From NCBI GenBank assembly GCA_016630955.3, contig CM049989.1, positions 186,001 to 250,000 of the forward strand: a stretch of DNA of 64,000 nt, read 5' to 3'. Position numbers and translations under genes: made by a program. The notes under the pieces were generated by a model, which was given only the letters and a program-made list of their open reading frames with translations, had not been told where the DNA came from and did no database searches. Positions 21,114-30,994 of this stretch are shown here, in pieces. Numbering within the stretch: the first letter of the stretch is position 1; each line of letters opens with the position of its first letter. This stretch comes from Didymella arachidicola. Taxonomy: Eukaryota; Ascomycota; Dothideomycetes; Pleosporales; Didymellaceae.

Positions 21114-22540
21114 ATGTCTCTGTTCGCGAGAGAAGATCACGAGACGGTCTCGTGGTCGTTGAAGGAGTTTTCGATCGGTAAAGACTTTAAGTGGAGCAAG
21201 CCTGAAGAGGGAGATGATCGCACAGAGTTATTTGTTGACAGAGCTACTCACGATTTCAGCATCGTTCACTACGACAAACACTCAATTGCAGCTGTCGAAC
21301 AATTCCCGGATACTGAGGAGCCGGTATACTTTGAGGCAACAACAGCTCGCGCTGCTTGCAAACACGATAATTGCGGCAAGGTAACGGTACTATTCGAGCA
21401 TTTACAGCTGAGCCTCAAATTCGAATCGACAGGCGATTCAGGCAGCGGTGATCATATCAGTGCGACGACACACGCCCATGAATTCGCCAATGCCCTCGAA
21501 GTACTTACAGGCGCCGCTCAAAATAAGACATTTCGTATCCACACAGTCATCGCGAAAGGCTTCGACAAGAACGATGACTTCGATATGGTTGCTCGTGGCT
21601 ATACTGAACGTTTTGTTGAGACCTGGATGGGCCAATCGACAGGATCTTCACATTGGCCTAAGTGAGTTTCGTTCTTGATGGGACTGACGAATACTGATAA
21701 TCCCAGAATGCGCAACAGCGGCGAATGGTCAGACTTCACCATCTTTACAGGCACCACGCCTTTCCCTGTGCATCGCGTCAAGTATGTCAGCATCCGAGTA
21801 CTGTGATTGCCTGGACTAACCGCTTGCGCAGGATTTGCGAAGAGTCGGTGTATTTCAGAGTCGTCTGCACAGGCGGCTTCGCGGTAAGTAACAGCTTTGT
21901 TGTCCACACTGTCACATGAGCAAAGCTGGCTAACACATTACAGGAGAGCAACAAACGCACGATCGTGCTACCAGAGTCCGAGCGGACCATAGCTGCTCTG
22001 CTCGATGAGATATACGGCACCTACAACTCAACCACAGGGTCGCTGTTCACAGGCTTTGTATTGCGCTCCGAGATCGAGAAGAAGCGTGTGCTGAATGACT
22101 TGTTGGATTTGTTCATTGCTGCGGACAAGGTCGGCAACATTGCCCCATTACTTCAAGCTCTGCGCTGACAAGGCCTACAGTACAGCCTTGAGAAGATCAA
22201 AACCAAAGTCATCAAAGCTATCGTAGACCGCCTTTCCTTCATTCGGGACCCCTTGACCATCGTCGATCTTGCCACACATGTCTTCGACGACCGAACACCA
22301 CAAGTCGATCGCGGCCTCCGCGAGGCGATCATTGGACAGATCTATACGCGACTCCCAGCAATCATGAACGACCAGGCCGCTTGGCAGGAGTACTGTGAGA
22401 ACAAAGCTGTGCTGAAGGCCTTTCACGCTTACGTCGCTCGCCAAGAGATGCCCGCTCAACTCATCGCTGCGGCGCAAGATCCCCAGTGCCCAAGCCCACC
22501 AGTTACACCAACACAAGCAAAGAGACAGCGAACAGAGTAA
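21114..22540 (+). CDS. BTB/POZ domain protein
   Basis: 406 aa in five exons: 21114-21661, 21707-21781, 21832-21883, 21944-22129 and 22181-22540. The four introns are 45-60 bp. Residues 1-183 form an N-terminal domain unlike typical kelch or MATH regions (SWSLKEFSIGKDFKW, AACKHDNCGKVTVLFEHLQLSL), possibly beta-rich. The BTB domain starts at about 187 with NSGEWSDFTIFTGTTPFPVHRVKICEESVYFRVVCTGGF, followed by ESNKRTIVLPESERTIAALLDEIYGTY and an ADKYSLEKIKTKV helix; these are the standard fungal BTB landmarks. The tail has a BACK-like helical part and ends in a basic KRQRTE. BTB proteins of this type may be CUL3 adaptors or dimeric scaffolds; partners unknown. The donor of intron 4 (GTCGGC) is weak. 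Confidence 0.82.
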
Positions 22541-23599
22541 CAAGTCACAACGTACGGAATATGACGCTGGTCTGGGCTTACATTTATTTGACCGGCATCA
22601 TGGAGGGGTGGAAAGGAATTAGGTTTGACGGGCGGTGACGGCAATAGTCATGGACCGAATGAAAGGGCTTGGAGTAGCTTTAATATTGCACCTCCAGTTG
22701 CATCAATAACGTGCGGCAAATAGGACTTGCACTGTATCGTCACGTCCACTCGACAACTCAAGCACGGCTTTACTTCCACACAGGACTGTTCGGTCTACAG
22801 CGAGCGGATCAAACCCTTCTTTGATGAGATCCTAATGATTTGAAGACGTTGTGCTGCTATTAATTAAGTTATTAGGGAGCTTGTGACTGCATCGTTCTGT
22901 CACCACTGCAGAAAAAACCAACTATACACGTATATGGGCTCGTATAGGATGTAGACTGTAGACACGTTGTTCACATTTCTCCTGCCCCATGACACCCCTG
23001 CGACGGTCAACAGGCTTTGCTTGCACAACACATGTTATCGCCACTTCCAGTATGCGCCTTTCCAAGTATGCTGCCTTCATCGAAGTGCTACTGCCTTCGT
23101 TCCAATTACAGCAGATAAGTCTTGTTGCGATGTACCCATTTTAAATAGACGGAGGTAGTCAGTACCTGTCTGAGCGTTGTTTGAGTGCAGATAAGTCGTC
23201 TGTTGGCTACGACAGATTCATCACTCCATTCGGCGTATCTTGTTTCAAGAGAGCCACACCAGTCCTACGAAGTGCTACTGTCTTCTATCCTTTACTATTA
23301 ACAGCCGCGTTTCCTTCATCTCGTGTCGAGCAAACAATCTCCAAATCTCTAGTTCAAACTGAGGTATCTAGTGCTTGCCTGAGCGTTGTTTAGTGCAGAC
23401 AGTTCCTCTGTTGGCTACAATGAATTAATCGATTCTTTCTGCGATACCCTAGCACAGTCTAACCCCTACAACCTGCCCCGCCATAACATTCTCGCACGGA
23501 TCCATCTCACCATCTCACTACCGGGGCCTGTGACATCAAATATGGGTCTTACATTAGGCAACGATTAAACCTTACAAGTGAGCAACGACTTCTGCTACT
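22541..23599. other. Intergenic with degenerate repeats
   Basis: No gene recognised. AT-richer than the flanks at 22680-22960. The part from 23080 carries diverged direct repeats, listed separately, before the decayed gene begins. Confidence 0.5.
23081..23425. repeat. Degenerate direct repeats, spacing about 190-210 bp
   Basis: CGAAGTGCTACTG(C/T)CTTC occurs at 23081 and 23268. CTGAGCGTTGTTT(G)AGTGCAGA, followed by a shared TCTGTTGGCTAC, occurs at about 23170 and 23379. The two motif pairs keep the same order, so this looks like an old tandem duplication of roughly 200 bp with indels. It may belong to the same decayed locus as the interrupted gene that follows. Confidence 0.5.
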
Positions 23600-23961
23600 C
23601 AAGCGAGCAACGATCAAAGCTTACAAATAAGCAACGGCTTCTGCTGCTCAAGCGACTACCTTAGCAGACATGGAAATTTGTTCGCGCTCGCTTGGAAGCG
23701 GAAGGTCACAATCTGATGCTAGCCGGCGTGTCGCCACTGCACGCAAGCGACTACGAAAGCTTTTCCTCCAGCCAGACATAGAAACATGTTCTTGGTCGCT
23801 TGGACGCCCAAGGCCATAATGTCACACAAGCCGCCACTGCGCGAAAGCGATTGCGAAAGCTGCTCTTGCAGCTTGGGCTTCCGGAGTCGATTCCCCTCAC
23901 AGATTTCACCCCACAGTGTCTGATCAGCATGTACGACAACCCGAAGTTCAGAGCAGATATA
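23600..23961 (+). pseudogene. Decayed gene, 5' part, split by transposon
   Basis: One frame, ending exactly at the target TA, reads LTNKQRLLLLKRLP, stop, QTWKFVRARLEAEGHN ... QT, stop, KHVLGRLDAQGHNVTQAATARKRLRKLLLQLGLPESIP ... MYDNPKFRADI. Within it a unit is repeated with 108 bp spacing (GACATGG at 23667, GACATAG at 23775), giving two RLxAxGHN segments. The in-frame TAG codons at 23662 and 23779 can each be explained by one C-to-T type change (CAG to TAG; TGG to TAG, compare TGG in repeat copy 1). The frame resumes at 27878 beyond the transposons. Family not recognised. Confidence 0.5.
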
Positions 23962-23988
23962 ACGTAGTTTACAAGCGAGCGACGCGTA

Positions 23989-26088
23989 CCGAGTCCGTGC
24001 GCGTGACGCCCACCATCGCGTAACGCCCCGCTAAGCAAATCGCACCCCATCTTCAACACCCCATAGCTCAGTCAATATGGACTCAATTCAAGAAGCGGCT
24101 ACAGAATTCGATTTGCGCAATCATAAAGAACAACTTTCATACACAAAGTTTGCTAAAGCAAAGGGAGTTGATCGGTCTACGTTAGCGCGGAGGCACAAAG
24201 GGGTTTCAACTTCTAGGGAGGTCAAAGCAGTTAACCAACGGAAACTCAACAACACTGAAGAACAAGAGCTTATTAAGCTTATTAATAAGCTTACTGAGGA
24301 CGGATTCCCTCCTAACAGGCTTCAAATCCGAAATTACGCGTCTAAAGTAGCTGGTAGCAGCGTCTCTGATAGCTGGGTTACTCGCTTCCTCCACCGTCAC
24401 ACAGCTGAACTGGTCACCAAATGGGCAACAGGGAAGGATCGCAATCGCCACCAAGCTGACTCAGGGGCTTCTTTTGAGGCCTACTTCACACTTCTACACA
24501 GCAAGATAGCTGAGTACAGCATTGAGCCTCAGCACATGTACAATATGGATGAGAAGGGCTTCATGATCGGGGTACTTGAACGTGCAAAACGAGTGTTCTC
24601 CCGGCCACTGTGGGACAGCAAGCAAGTCAGAGGTACTCTCCAAGACGGCTCACGGGAGTGGATCACGCTTATTGCTTGCATAAGTGCCTCAGGGGAAGCC
24701 CTGCCAGCAAGCCTCATATACCCAGCAGCCAATCAAGCTATATACTCAGGCTGGGTGGAGGATATCAAGCCAGGGGAACACTCAGTCTTTGTCAGCTCAT
24801 CTAGTACAGGCTGGAGCAACAACGAGATAGCTCTTGCCTGGCTTGAACAGGTGTTCGATCGCGCTACTAAGGCCACAGCACGGAGAAAGTATCGTCTTTT
24901 GATACTTGACGGCCACGGGAGCCACGTTACCCCTGACTTTATTGAGTACGCCAACCAACGCAAGATACTCGTGATGATCCTTCCCCCTCACTCAACACAC
25001 AGGCTCCAGCCACTGGACGTTTGCCTGTTCTCACCTCTGGCACGAGCATACTCAAATGAGCTTACGCAGTTCCTCCAAAGCAGTCAGGGGACCTCTCCAG
25101 TCACTAAATCAAACTTCTTACACCTGTTCTGGGCGGCGTGGCAGAGCTCATTTCAGGAGTCAACAATCGTCAACTCCTTTGCAGCCACAGGGATATGGCC
25201 CCCTGACGCCTCTGCTGTACTCAAACAAGTCAACAACACTTATACAGACAAAGAAGAACAATCAGGAGCTCTTAGACCAACAGACTGGAGGCGTATAAGG
25301 CAGGTACTTAAGGATCATGTGAAGGAACCTGACAGTGAGGCAGTGCGGGAGCTGACAGGGGCAATTCACTCTCTTACTGCCCAGGTTGAGCTGCTTACTG
25401 AGCAGAACAAAGGCCTGCAGGAGTCTCTTGCACACAGGAAGAAGCACAATAAGAAGAGTAAGCCCCTGAGTCTCCAACAGCGGAAGGAGTACCAAAGTCA
25501 ACCTGTATTTTGGTCTCCTCGGAAGGTCAGAGAGGCACACTATCGTCGGAAGATCAATGAGCAAGAACAGGAGGAGCAGCATCTTCAAAAGCTACGTCAG
25601 AAGCAAGAGCAAGTAGCAATTAAGCTTCAGAGAGCAAGAGAGGCTCAGGAGAAGCGTACAGAGCGTGAGAGAGCTAAGGAGGTGAGGGTGCAGGAGAAGG
25701 CTAAGAAGGCAGCTGAAGCGCAGCGTCAAAGGGACGCTCGTCAAGCTACTACTGCTATCCAATTATCCCAAAAGGGTAAGCGTAAAGCCTTAAAAGCTAC
25801 CTCAGGTAGCAATAAGCGTCAGAAACAAGCTGGTGATGCTGGTGGTGCGAAAGAAGCCCCTGAGGCACCCTCAGCTCCTCCACCAGTCACTACTCGCCGC
25901 GGACGCAACGTTAGGCTTCCAAGTAAATACAAGTAGCACAAGTAGTTCACATAGGTCTATTTACTACTCTACTACAATATTATACAATATTTGCTGTTGT
26001 TGGTGGCTCAGTAACCTTATTTTTCAACAAGTCGATAGGATCTCAGCGGGGCGTTACGCGATGGTGGGCGTCACGCGCACGGACTCGG
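23989..26088 (+). mobile_element. Pogo-like DNA transposon (inner element), apparently intact
   Basis: 2100 bp, flanked by TA at 23987-23988 and 26089-26090. The terminal inverted repeats at 23989-24032 and 26045-26088 are identical over 44 bp (starting CCGAGTCCGTGCGCGTGACG). The single gene inside is uninterrupted. Identical ends and a full-length reading frame point to a recent insertion. The insertion point is the TA between the two subrepeats of the outer element's left inverted repeat. Confidence 0.9.
24077..25936 (+). CDS. Pogo-family transposase (inner element)
   Basis: 619 aa, intronless. N-terminal psq-like helix-turn-helix at about 15-45 (FAKAKGVDRSTLARRHKG), then a CENP-B-type DNA-binding domain at about 58-125 (TEEQELIKLINKLTEDGFPP, SWVTRFLHRHTAEL). 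The DDE_1 catalytic domain follows with D158 in YNMDEKGF, D278 in LLILDGHGSH and D314 in STHRLQPLDVCLFSPL. There are 35 residues between the last two, a DD35D catalytic triad with all three acids present. Residues 425-560 are a Lys/Glu/Gln-rich coiled coil with a basic tail (KGKRKALKATSGSNKRQKQ) able to serve nuclear import. The gene fills nearly the whole element, and its start is 44 bp inside the left inverted repeat. Confidence 0.93.
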   Translation: MDSIQEAATEFDLRNHKEQLSYTKFAKAKGVDRSTLARRHKGVSTSREVKAVNQRKLNNTEEQELIKLINKLTEDGFPPNRLQIRNYASKVAGSSVSDSWVTRFLHRHTAELVTKWATGKDRNRHQADSGASFEAYFTLLHSKIAEYSIEPQHMYNMDEKGFMIGVLERAKRVFSRPLWDSKQVRGTLQDGSREWITLIACISASGEALPASLIYPAANQAIYSGWVEDIKPGEHSVFVSSSSTGWSNNEIALAWLEQVFDRATKATARRKYRLLILDGHGSHVTPDFIEYANQRKILVMILPPHSTHRLQPLDVCLFSPLARAYSNELTQFLQSSQGTSPVTKSNFLHLFWAAWQSSFQESTIVNSFAATGIWPPDASAVLKQVNNTYTDKEEQSGALRPTDWRRIRQVLKDHVKEPDSEAVRELTGAIHSLTAQVELLTEQNKGLQESLAHRKKHNKKSKPLSLQQRKEYQSQPVFWSPRKVREAHYRRKINEQEQEEQHLQKLRQKQEQVAIKLQRAREAQEKRTERERAKEVRVQEKAKKAAEAQRQRDARQATTAIQLSQKGKRKALKATSGSNKRQKQAGDAGGAKEAPEAPSAPPPVTTRRGRNVRLPSKYK

Positions 26089-26184
26089 TACAAGCGAGCG
26101 ACGCACCCCACCAAACTTAAGCACCTCTGCAGACGTGTATCTCAACAACGCAATAAAATAATAGATAGCTATTAACATAACAGA

Positions 26185-26382
26185 TTAAGTAGTAGCTATA
26201 GGCTCTTTCTTACACGTACGAGAGTTATGACCACGCTCTCTACACCTCTTGCAGCGCGCAAGAGACTGACGACTAACGCCTGATTGCTCTCCTCTCTGAC
26301 GCTCCTCACAGGCAATCTGCTGCTTAGCCTTACGTTGGGTGAGTATATCCTCTCCAGCTCCCTGTGTTAACACTCCTTGATG
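26185..26382 (-). pseudogene. Orphaned CCHC zinc-knuckle tail of the outer transposase
   Basis: Directly downstream of the outer transposase and in its frame, the sequence stays open for 65 more codons after a single TAA. It reads GVLTQGAGEDILTQRKAKQQ ... RQSLARCKRCRERGHNSRTCKK and stops at 26185. The C-X2-C-X4-H-X4-C spacing is a CCHC zinc knuckle. I recall similar knuckle tails on related fungal pogo transposases. One base change (for example CAA to TAA) explains the break. As it stands the tail is translated only on readthrough. Confidence 0.65.
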
Positions 26383-27789
26383 TTATATACGCTTTTTCTT
26401 GCGTTGTTTACGCTCAGACGCTGCCTTATTAGCCTTCTTAAGGCTGGTAATCCGATCGCGCATTAGCTCAGCAGACAGCATCATCACCTCTGCCCCCTTC
26501 TTGAGCTGGTCAATTGCTTCAATAATTGAGGCTGGCGACGAGCTCTTGTGCTTGCGTACACGCTCACGTATAAGCGTTGACTGAGCTTCAAGCTCACGTA
26601 TGTTGCTTGGTGTACGAGCCTCCCACAGAGTGTTGATCAGAGCTGCTGGTGGAGTCGGCGTACGCAGCTGCACGTCAAGCTTTGATAGGACTGCGTCTGG
26701 CTGCTGTGGGACAAGACCTGCTCCTTGAAAAACTGATTGTATATTGGCTGGTGTAAACGATCGATCGTACGCTGCCTTAAGAGCTGGCAGAAACTCAAGC
26801 TTGGTGACGTGGTTGATATGGTCGCGGATCAGGCTCTCAATCTCACGGCTGTACGCGCGCTTCAATGGCGAGAAACAGCCAACGTCAAGAGGCTGGAGAA
26901 GGTGAGATGAGTGAGGCGGTATGCAGAGCGTGTAGATGTTGTTCTCCTTGCAGATCTCCTGGAACTTAAGAGAGTGGTGACTCTCATGGCCATCAAGGAT
27001 GAGCAGCCGACGTGCTCCTACTGTACGAGCCTTTGTATGAGCGTTGAAGTGCTCTAGCCACTCTACTCCTAGCTCGTTGGTAGTCCAGCCGTTGTCGCTG
27101 ACTGCGATCGCCCAGTCGCGTGGGATTGCTGTGTCTTCATACCAGGCAGAGAGGTGGTACTGGCCAGTTAAGATGATGAATGGTGGGACAGAACAACCAG
27201 CAGCGTTGATGCCAGCAATCAGCGTCGCCCACTCACGATTACCTGGCTGGAGAGCCTTTGGCCGGCCTCTTCTCTCTGACCCCGTCACGACAAGCTGCGT
27301 CGTAATCTTGCCCATCATGAAGCCAGCTTCGTCAAAGTTCCAGACGTCATCATCACAGATGCCGTACTTGGCTTTTGTCTGCTCTACAAGCTCAAACCAG
27401 CTCTTAATTAGGACTGGATCCTCACACAGAGCTCTCTGCCTATCGTACGCGCGATTGAAACGCGTCGTAAGAGCGTCTGTACGTTTGACAAAGTTGCGCG
27501 CCCATTGAACGCTGACCTGACCAGCCCTGCGCGCAGCCAGCAGTCTATCAGCCATATCGCGTACAGCAGCGTACGTAGGCGCAAATCCACGCACGTCAAG
27601 GTCAAGTATATAGCTGACTATCACCTCCTCTTCTCGCACAGTCAGCTTCTTTGAGTTGGGCTGGCAATCGCGTCGGGCAGGCCGGCCAGCGCGTCGATTA
27701 GCTGCAAATTGACGTTTATTAATAGACAAGATAGCAAGCTGAATATCTGCTTCATTTGAATGTGGTTGCTTTACGCTACGTTGAGCCAT
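26383..27789 (-). CDS. Pogo/Fot1-family transposase (outer element)
   Basis: 468 aa, intronless. The CENP-B-type DNA-binding region spans about 48-115 (KKLTVREEEVIVSYILDLDVRGFAP, VSVQWARNFVKR). The DDE_1 domain has D153 in VWNFDEAGFMMG, D266 in LLILDGHESHHS and D302 in SSHLLQPLDVGCFSPLKRAY, again DD35D. The stretch before the CENP-B region (INKRQFAANRRAGRPARRD) looks shorter than the psq helix-turn-helix of relatives, so a small deletion there is possible. The protein ends in KKANKAASERKQRKKKRI, just before a TAA that separates it from an in-frame zinc knuckle. It is divergent enough from the inner transposase that they are different families of element. Confidence 0.88.
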   Translation of the reverse strand: MAQRSVKQPHSNEADIQLAILSINKRQFAANRRAGRPARRDCQPNSKKLTVREEEVIVSYILDLDVRGFAPTYAAVRDMADRLLAARRAGQVSVQWARNFVKRTDALTTRFNRAYDRQRALCEDPVLIKSWFELVEQTKAKYGICDDDVWNFDEAGFMMGKITTQLVVTGSERRGRPKALQPGNREWATLIAGINAAGCSVPPFIILTGQYHLSAWYEDTAIPRDWAIAVSDNGWTTNELGVEWLEHFNAHTKARTVGARRLLILDGHESHHSLKFQEICKENNIYTLCIPPHSSHLLQPLDVGCFSPLKRAYSREIESLIRDHINHVTKLEFLPALKAAYDRSFTPANIQSVFQGAGLVPQQPDAVLSKLDVQLRTPTPPAALINTLWEARTPSNIRELEAQSTLIRERVRKHKSSSPASIIEAIDQLKKGAEVMMLSAELMRDRITSLKKANKAASERKQRKKKRI

Positions 27790-27875
27790 TGTACGTCGAG
27801 ATCAAAGAGGTGCTCAAGTTTGGTGGGGTGCGTCGCTCGCTTGTTCGCGTCGCTCGCTTGTACTGTAAACTACGT

Positions 27876-28898
27876 TAGCTGCTCTTGCCTTCTCGTTTCT
27901 CCGCCAGATCAATCCGTTCCTTTTACTATGGAACCACACGCAGACAGTCTGGGAGGCAAACCCTCATCTTGAGACAGACGGCACTATCACCGGAACATGT
28001 GCCATGATACTTTATCAACAACCCTCGTCGATCGATTATGTGAAGCGTACGAAAGTCGGGTCCTGCATAAAATGGCTTTGCCCCGACTGTTGCGATCACC
28101 ACGCCTCAGACACTGGACATTGGGCCAGGTTGGACTTCTTGGTGCAGTATTGATTAGTCGGGTCCAATGGGACGAGCTTATACATGTCCGGCGTCGTATA
28201 CTCCGCATTTGTGGTTGTACCCAAGTCTGTTGGCAGATACCACATCTTCACGCGAGCCCCGGACGAAATGGTCCCAGCGCCTGTAGACCCCTTCATTGGC
28301 GTCAAGGGTGTAACAAAAGAGTTGAAGGTTCAGTTCTACAAATTTTCCTGGGTATGATATGTTTCCTCGTGAATCGTGCACTGCTAATGGCTACAAGGCT
28401 TTTGCAATGGAGACCATTGGGCCTCTGCTTCTCAAATGTCCTTTAACGTCGTGCACCTTTGAACCGAACCCGTCCCTGGTATATCCAGACTCTTGGCGGA
28501 AAGGTGCATGGCAAGAGGTTGGCATGGCCATTTATTTGCATTACTGGCATGAGCATGCCGCGACAGAAGCTGACCGACATTGCAAGATTGCGAGCGTTGA
28601 TGAGGATGACGTTGCAGATGTCTTCGTCAGTGATAGTGTCAACCGGGTCATATGTAGCCAACAGAGGAACCATCCGTACTCGAACAACGCTGGGCCAAGT
28701 ACTGACTACCTCCGTTTATTCACGAGGTTAGGTCATCACGTCCGCGCGTGCCAGCATTCTTATATTCCTTCGTGCTCATATCTCATTCACGCCTTTTCGT
28801 ATGTGCCCTTTTCTTATGACCTTGCATCATATCGCTCCATTTTTGCCGCACTTGTGTATCATGTGTGTAAACCCCCACACCGGTGTAGATTGACCTGA
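27876..28898 (+). pseudogene. Decayed gene, 3' part, split by transposon
   Basis: Continues the frame that stopped at the left target TA: AALAFSFLRQINPFLLLWNHTQ ... CIKWLCPDCCDHHASDTGHWARLDFLVQY, then TGA at 28151, and the same frame goes on as LVGSNGTSLYMSGVVYSAFVVVPKSVGRYHIF ... KVQFYKFSW. A canonical 46 bp intron (GTATGA at 28352, a CTAAT branch site, CAAG at 28397) joins in phase to AFAMETIGPLLLKCPLTSC and a further open stretch to 28898. The CPDC...H pattern could bind zinc. Family not recognised; strand and exon choices rest on frame continuity across a 3.9 kb insertion, which is unlikely by chance but unproven. Confidence 0.45.
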
Positions 28899-30994
28899 CA
28901 TGTCTGTGCGTGCCACTCCTTCTTCTACCTGCCCTTCGCTACTTTCTTCTATATGTCATCCCCTGTGCTAGAGCTGTCCATCTTTGTCGTGTTTTCAAGC
29001 TTTTGACATGTCCATTCGAAACCAGGAGCTTTTGGCGATATCGAAGCTTTCTTCTGGATATATACTATGTCTACATCTGGAAACACAGGAACAATCAAGT
29101 GCTCTCCATTGCAGCACTCACTCCGATTTCGAGCTTCTTTTGTACAGAGCTGTGGACCGCAGAATTGTTTGGTGGGTATGACTACACGTTATGCGCTCGA
29201 GGAAGCTGTGAACACAGGACAGTAAATCCTCAGCAACGCTCGCAATCTTGCAATGCTAAATTACTACCAGATAGCGGCCTCGTCGGTATTCCTCACGTCG
29301 CCATCGCTCCAGACGTTCTTTAACGATTTGTACGACATGCACACTCAGCATTACGGCAAAGACTTGGTTGGAAGGGGTAATTGCCGATAGTGGAGGAGGA
29401 CCAGACGGTGTTTAGATAAGGTCATCAATTTGACTTGGAACGATTCCGTTGCTGAACAACTCTATCGTGAAAAGTAAGTTGCGATCTGCCTTCAGTGTTC
29501 CCCTGACGCATACTAACCTCAGCAGCAAACGCAAGCGACCAGTTACGACAACAAACCCAACGCTCCAAGTGCATCAACGCAGGTTATTCTTCATAAGATG
29601 CAGAGGAGATCTGCCTCGCGTTAGGTCAAGTGAGTCTGGACACTGCCAGTAACCTCGGAAACTGAAAGATATTGTGGAACCCAGGATCTCAGTGTTAATC
29701 AGTAAAGCCGCTCCCCAAGGTGGATAAGTAGTAGCTAAACAATCATGACACTGACGTGACCATGATTGACTACGGTAGATGCGAGCAATCGCCCGGGTGT
29801 CCATTGTGCAGAGCATCACCCATGTTGCACACGAGGGTGTTGATAACCAATAGTCTTCTGTAGTCTCCAAAGCCATTACCAAGGTAGGAGCGACCCAAGA
29901 ATTGGCTTTGAGTACCTCTGAGAGCTCAAGGCTCGGAAGCTTACTGCTAATGTTGACGCGCCGGGGCCGTTGTTGACAGCCTCCTGAAGCTCGGTGTCTG
30001 CGCGAATCATGAGTACGTTCGACAATCTCTCGATGTATCAACTTGCTACTGAGATCGCAGCCACCGTGTATGCTGAGCAGCATGTCGACGTGAAGAACAC
30101 TTCTTCAGTATCTTGGTCACGCGCGTGACGATCATCGCGAACAAGCCATTGACAGGCTGGAGGTCTGCAGTGGGCAATCAAAGGCGTCGCAAGCACCCAA
30201 ATGCAAGGCAAATGCCTACACTGCGTCAGTGGCTGAGCTGGATAAGCGCCCGCAGAGGTTCTCGAATTGCCACGCGTGAGGCTGCACGCGCCCACCTCGT
30301 GGTTTGTGTTGGTGAAATTAGATAATGCTTTAGCTAAATCCGGGGGACGGCACCAGGCGACGTCGGCTGGGCAATCGATAAACAGCAAATGAGCCCCCAG
30401 TCTTAGCGTGACTGTCAGGGTCCAGAGCATGCCCCAGAAACTGTACCTGACGCTTGTGTTGCCCTTGCATTTCGATCTTGGCATACAGACATCACCTCGC
30501 GATGTCGTTATCATGTTGTAGAAATCTTATTGATAATCTATCCAAACCGCCAGTGGTATCTTCCGAACCAGCCTATGAAACGCCGGATCCTGAATCTGAA
30601 TGGTAGTGTGCCGCGTCACAGAAAGCCACACCAAAGAAACCCCAAATGTAAAGACAGAATCATGTCAATTAGCTTATCGACTCTCTCTCCAGCGGCCTGA
30701 ATCTATGAACATGAATTCTGTCGTCCCACATACTAGATCCTCCAAGTAGCCCTTAGACTAAAGCGTATTATAAAGTCAAAAGTATACAATCGAAATGCTG
30801 CTGCGGCGTGCGCAAGGAATCGTGGATGACCTCGAACTCCCATCGCAATGCACCTAGCAATGCAGGAGGGTATCATGATGCAGAGTCGAAGTCATTACCC
30901 GTAAGATGGCGTTTCCTTCCCCTTTACAACGAACTTGATGACTACAAAGGCGAGCGAGCTCTCCTCAGCATATCAAACAAGCATCTTGAACTGC
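28899..30994. other. Gene-poor stretch
   Basis: About 2.1 kb between the transposon island and the next gene. Open frames on both strands are short and show no convincing family resemblance. No terminal repeats found. It may be further relic DNA. Confidence 0.45.

Larger units (their letters stand above)
23962..27875 (-). mobile_element. Pogo/Fot1-like DNA transposon (outer element), interrupted
   Basis: Class II element oriented on the minus strand, flanked by target TA at 23960-23961 and 27876-27877. Terminal inverted repeats begin ACGTAGTTTACA and continue for about 70 bp (right: 27806-27875; left: 23962-23986 plus 26089-26128, split by the inner element). Each repeat holds two copies of AAGCGAGCGACGC, likely transposase-binding units. 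Removing the inner element and its duplicated TA (2102 bp) leaves 1812 bp, a normal size for a Fot1-type element. The two ends differ by a 5 bp indel and a few substitutions, so this element is older than the inner one. Confidence 0.85.

Noticed and set aside
29574..30083. Minus-strand segment faintly like a 2-oxoglutarate/Fe oxygenase (NMGDALHNGHPGDCSHL)
   Set aside because: No His-X-Asp...His triad could be placed and the frames break; resemblance too weak.
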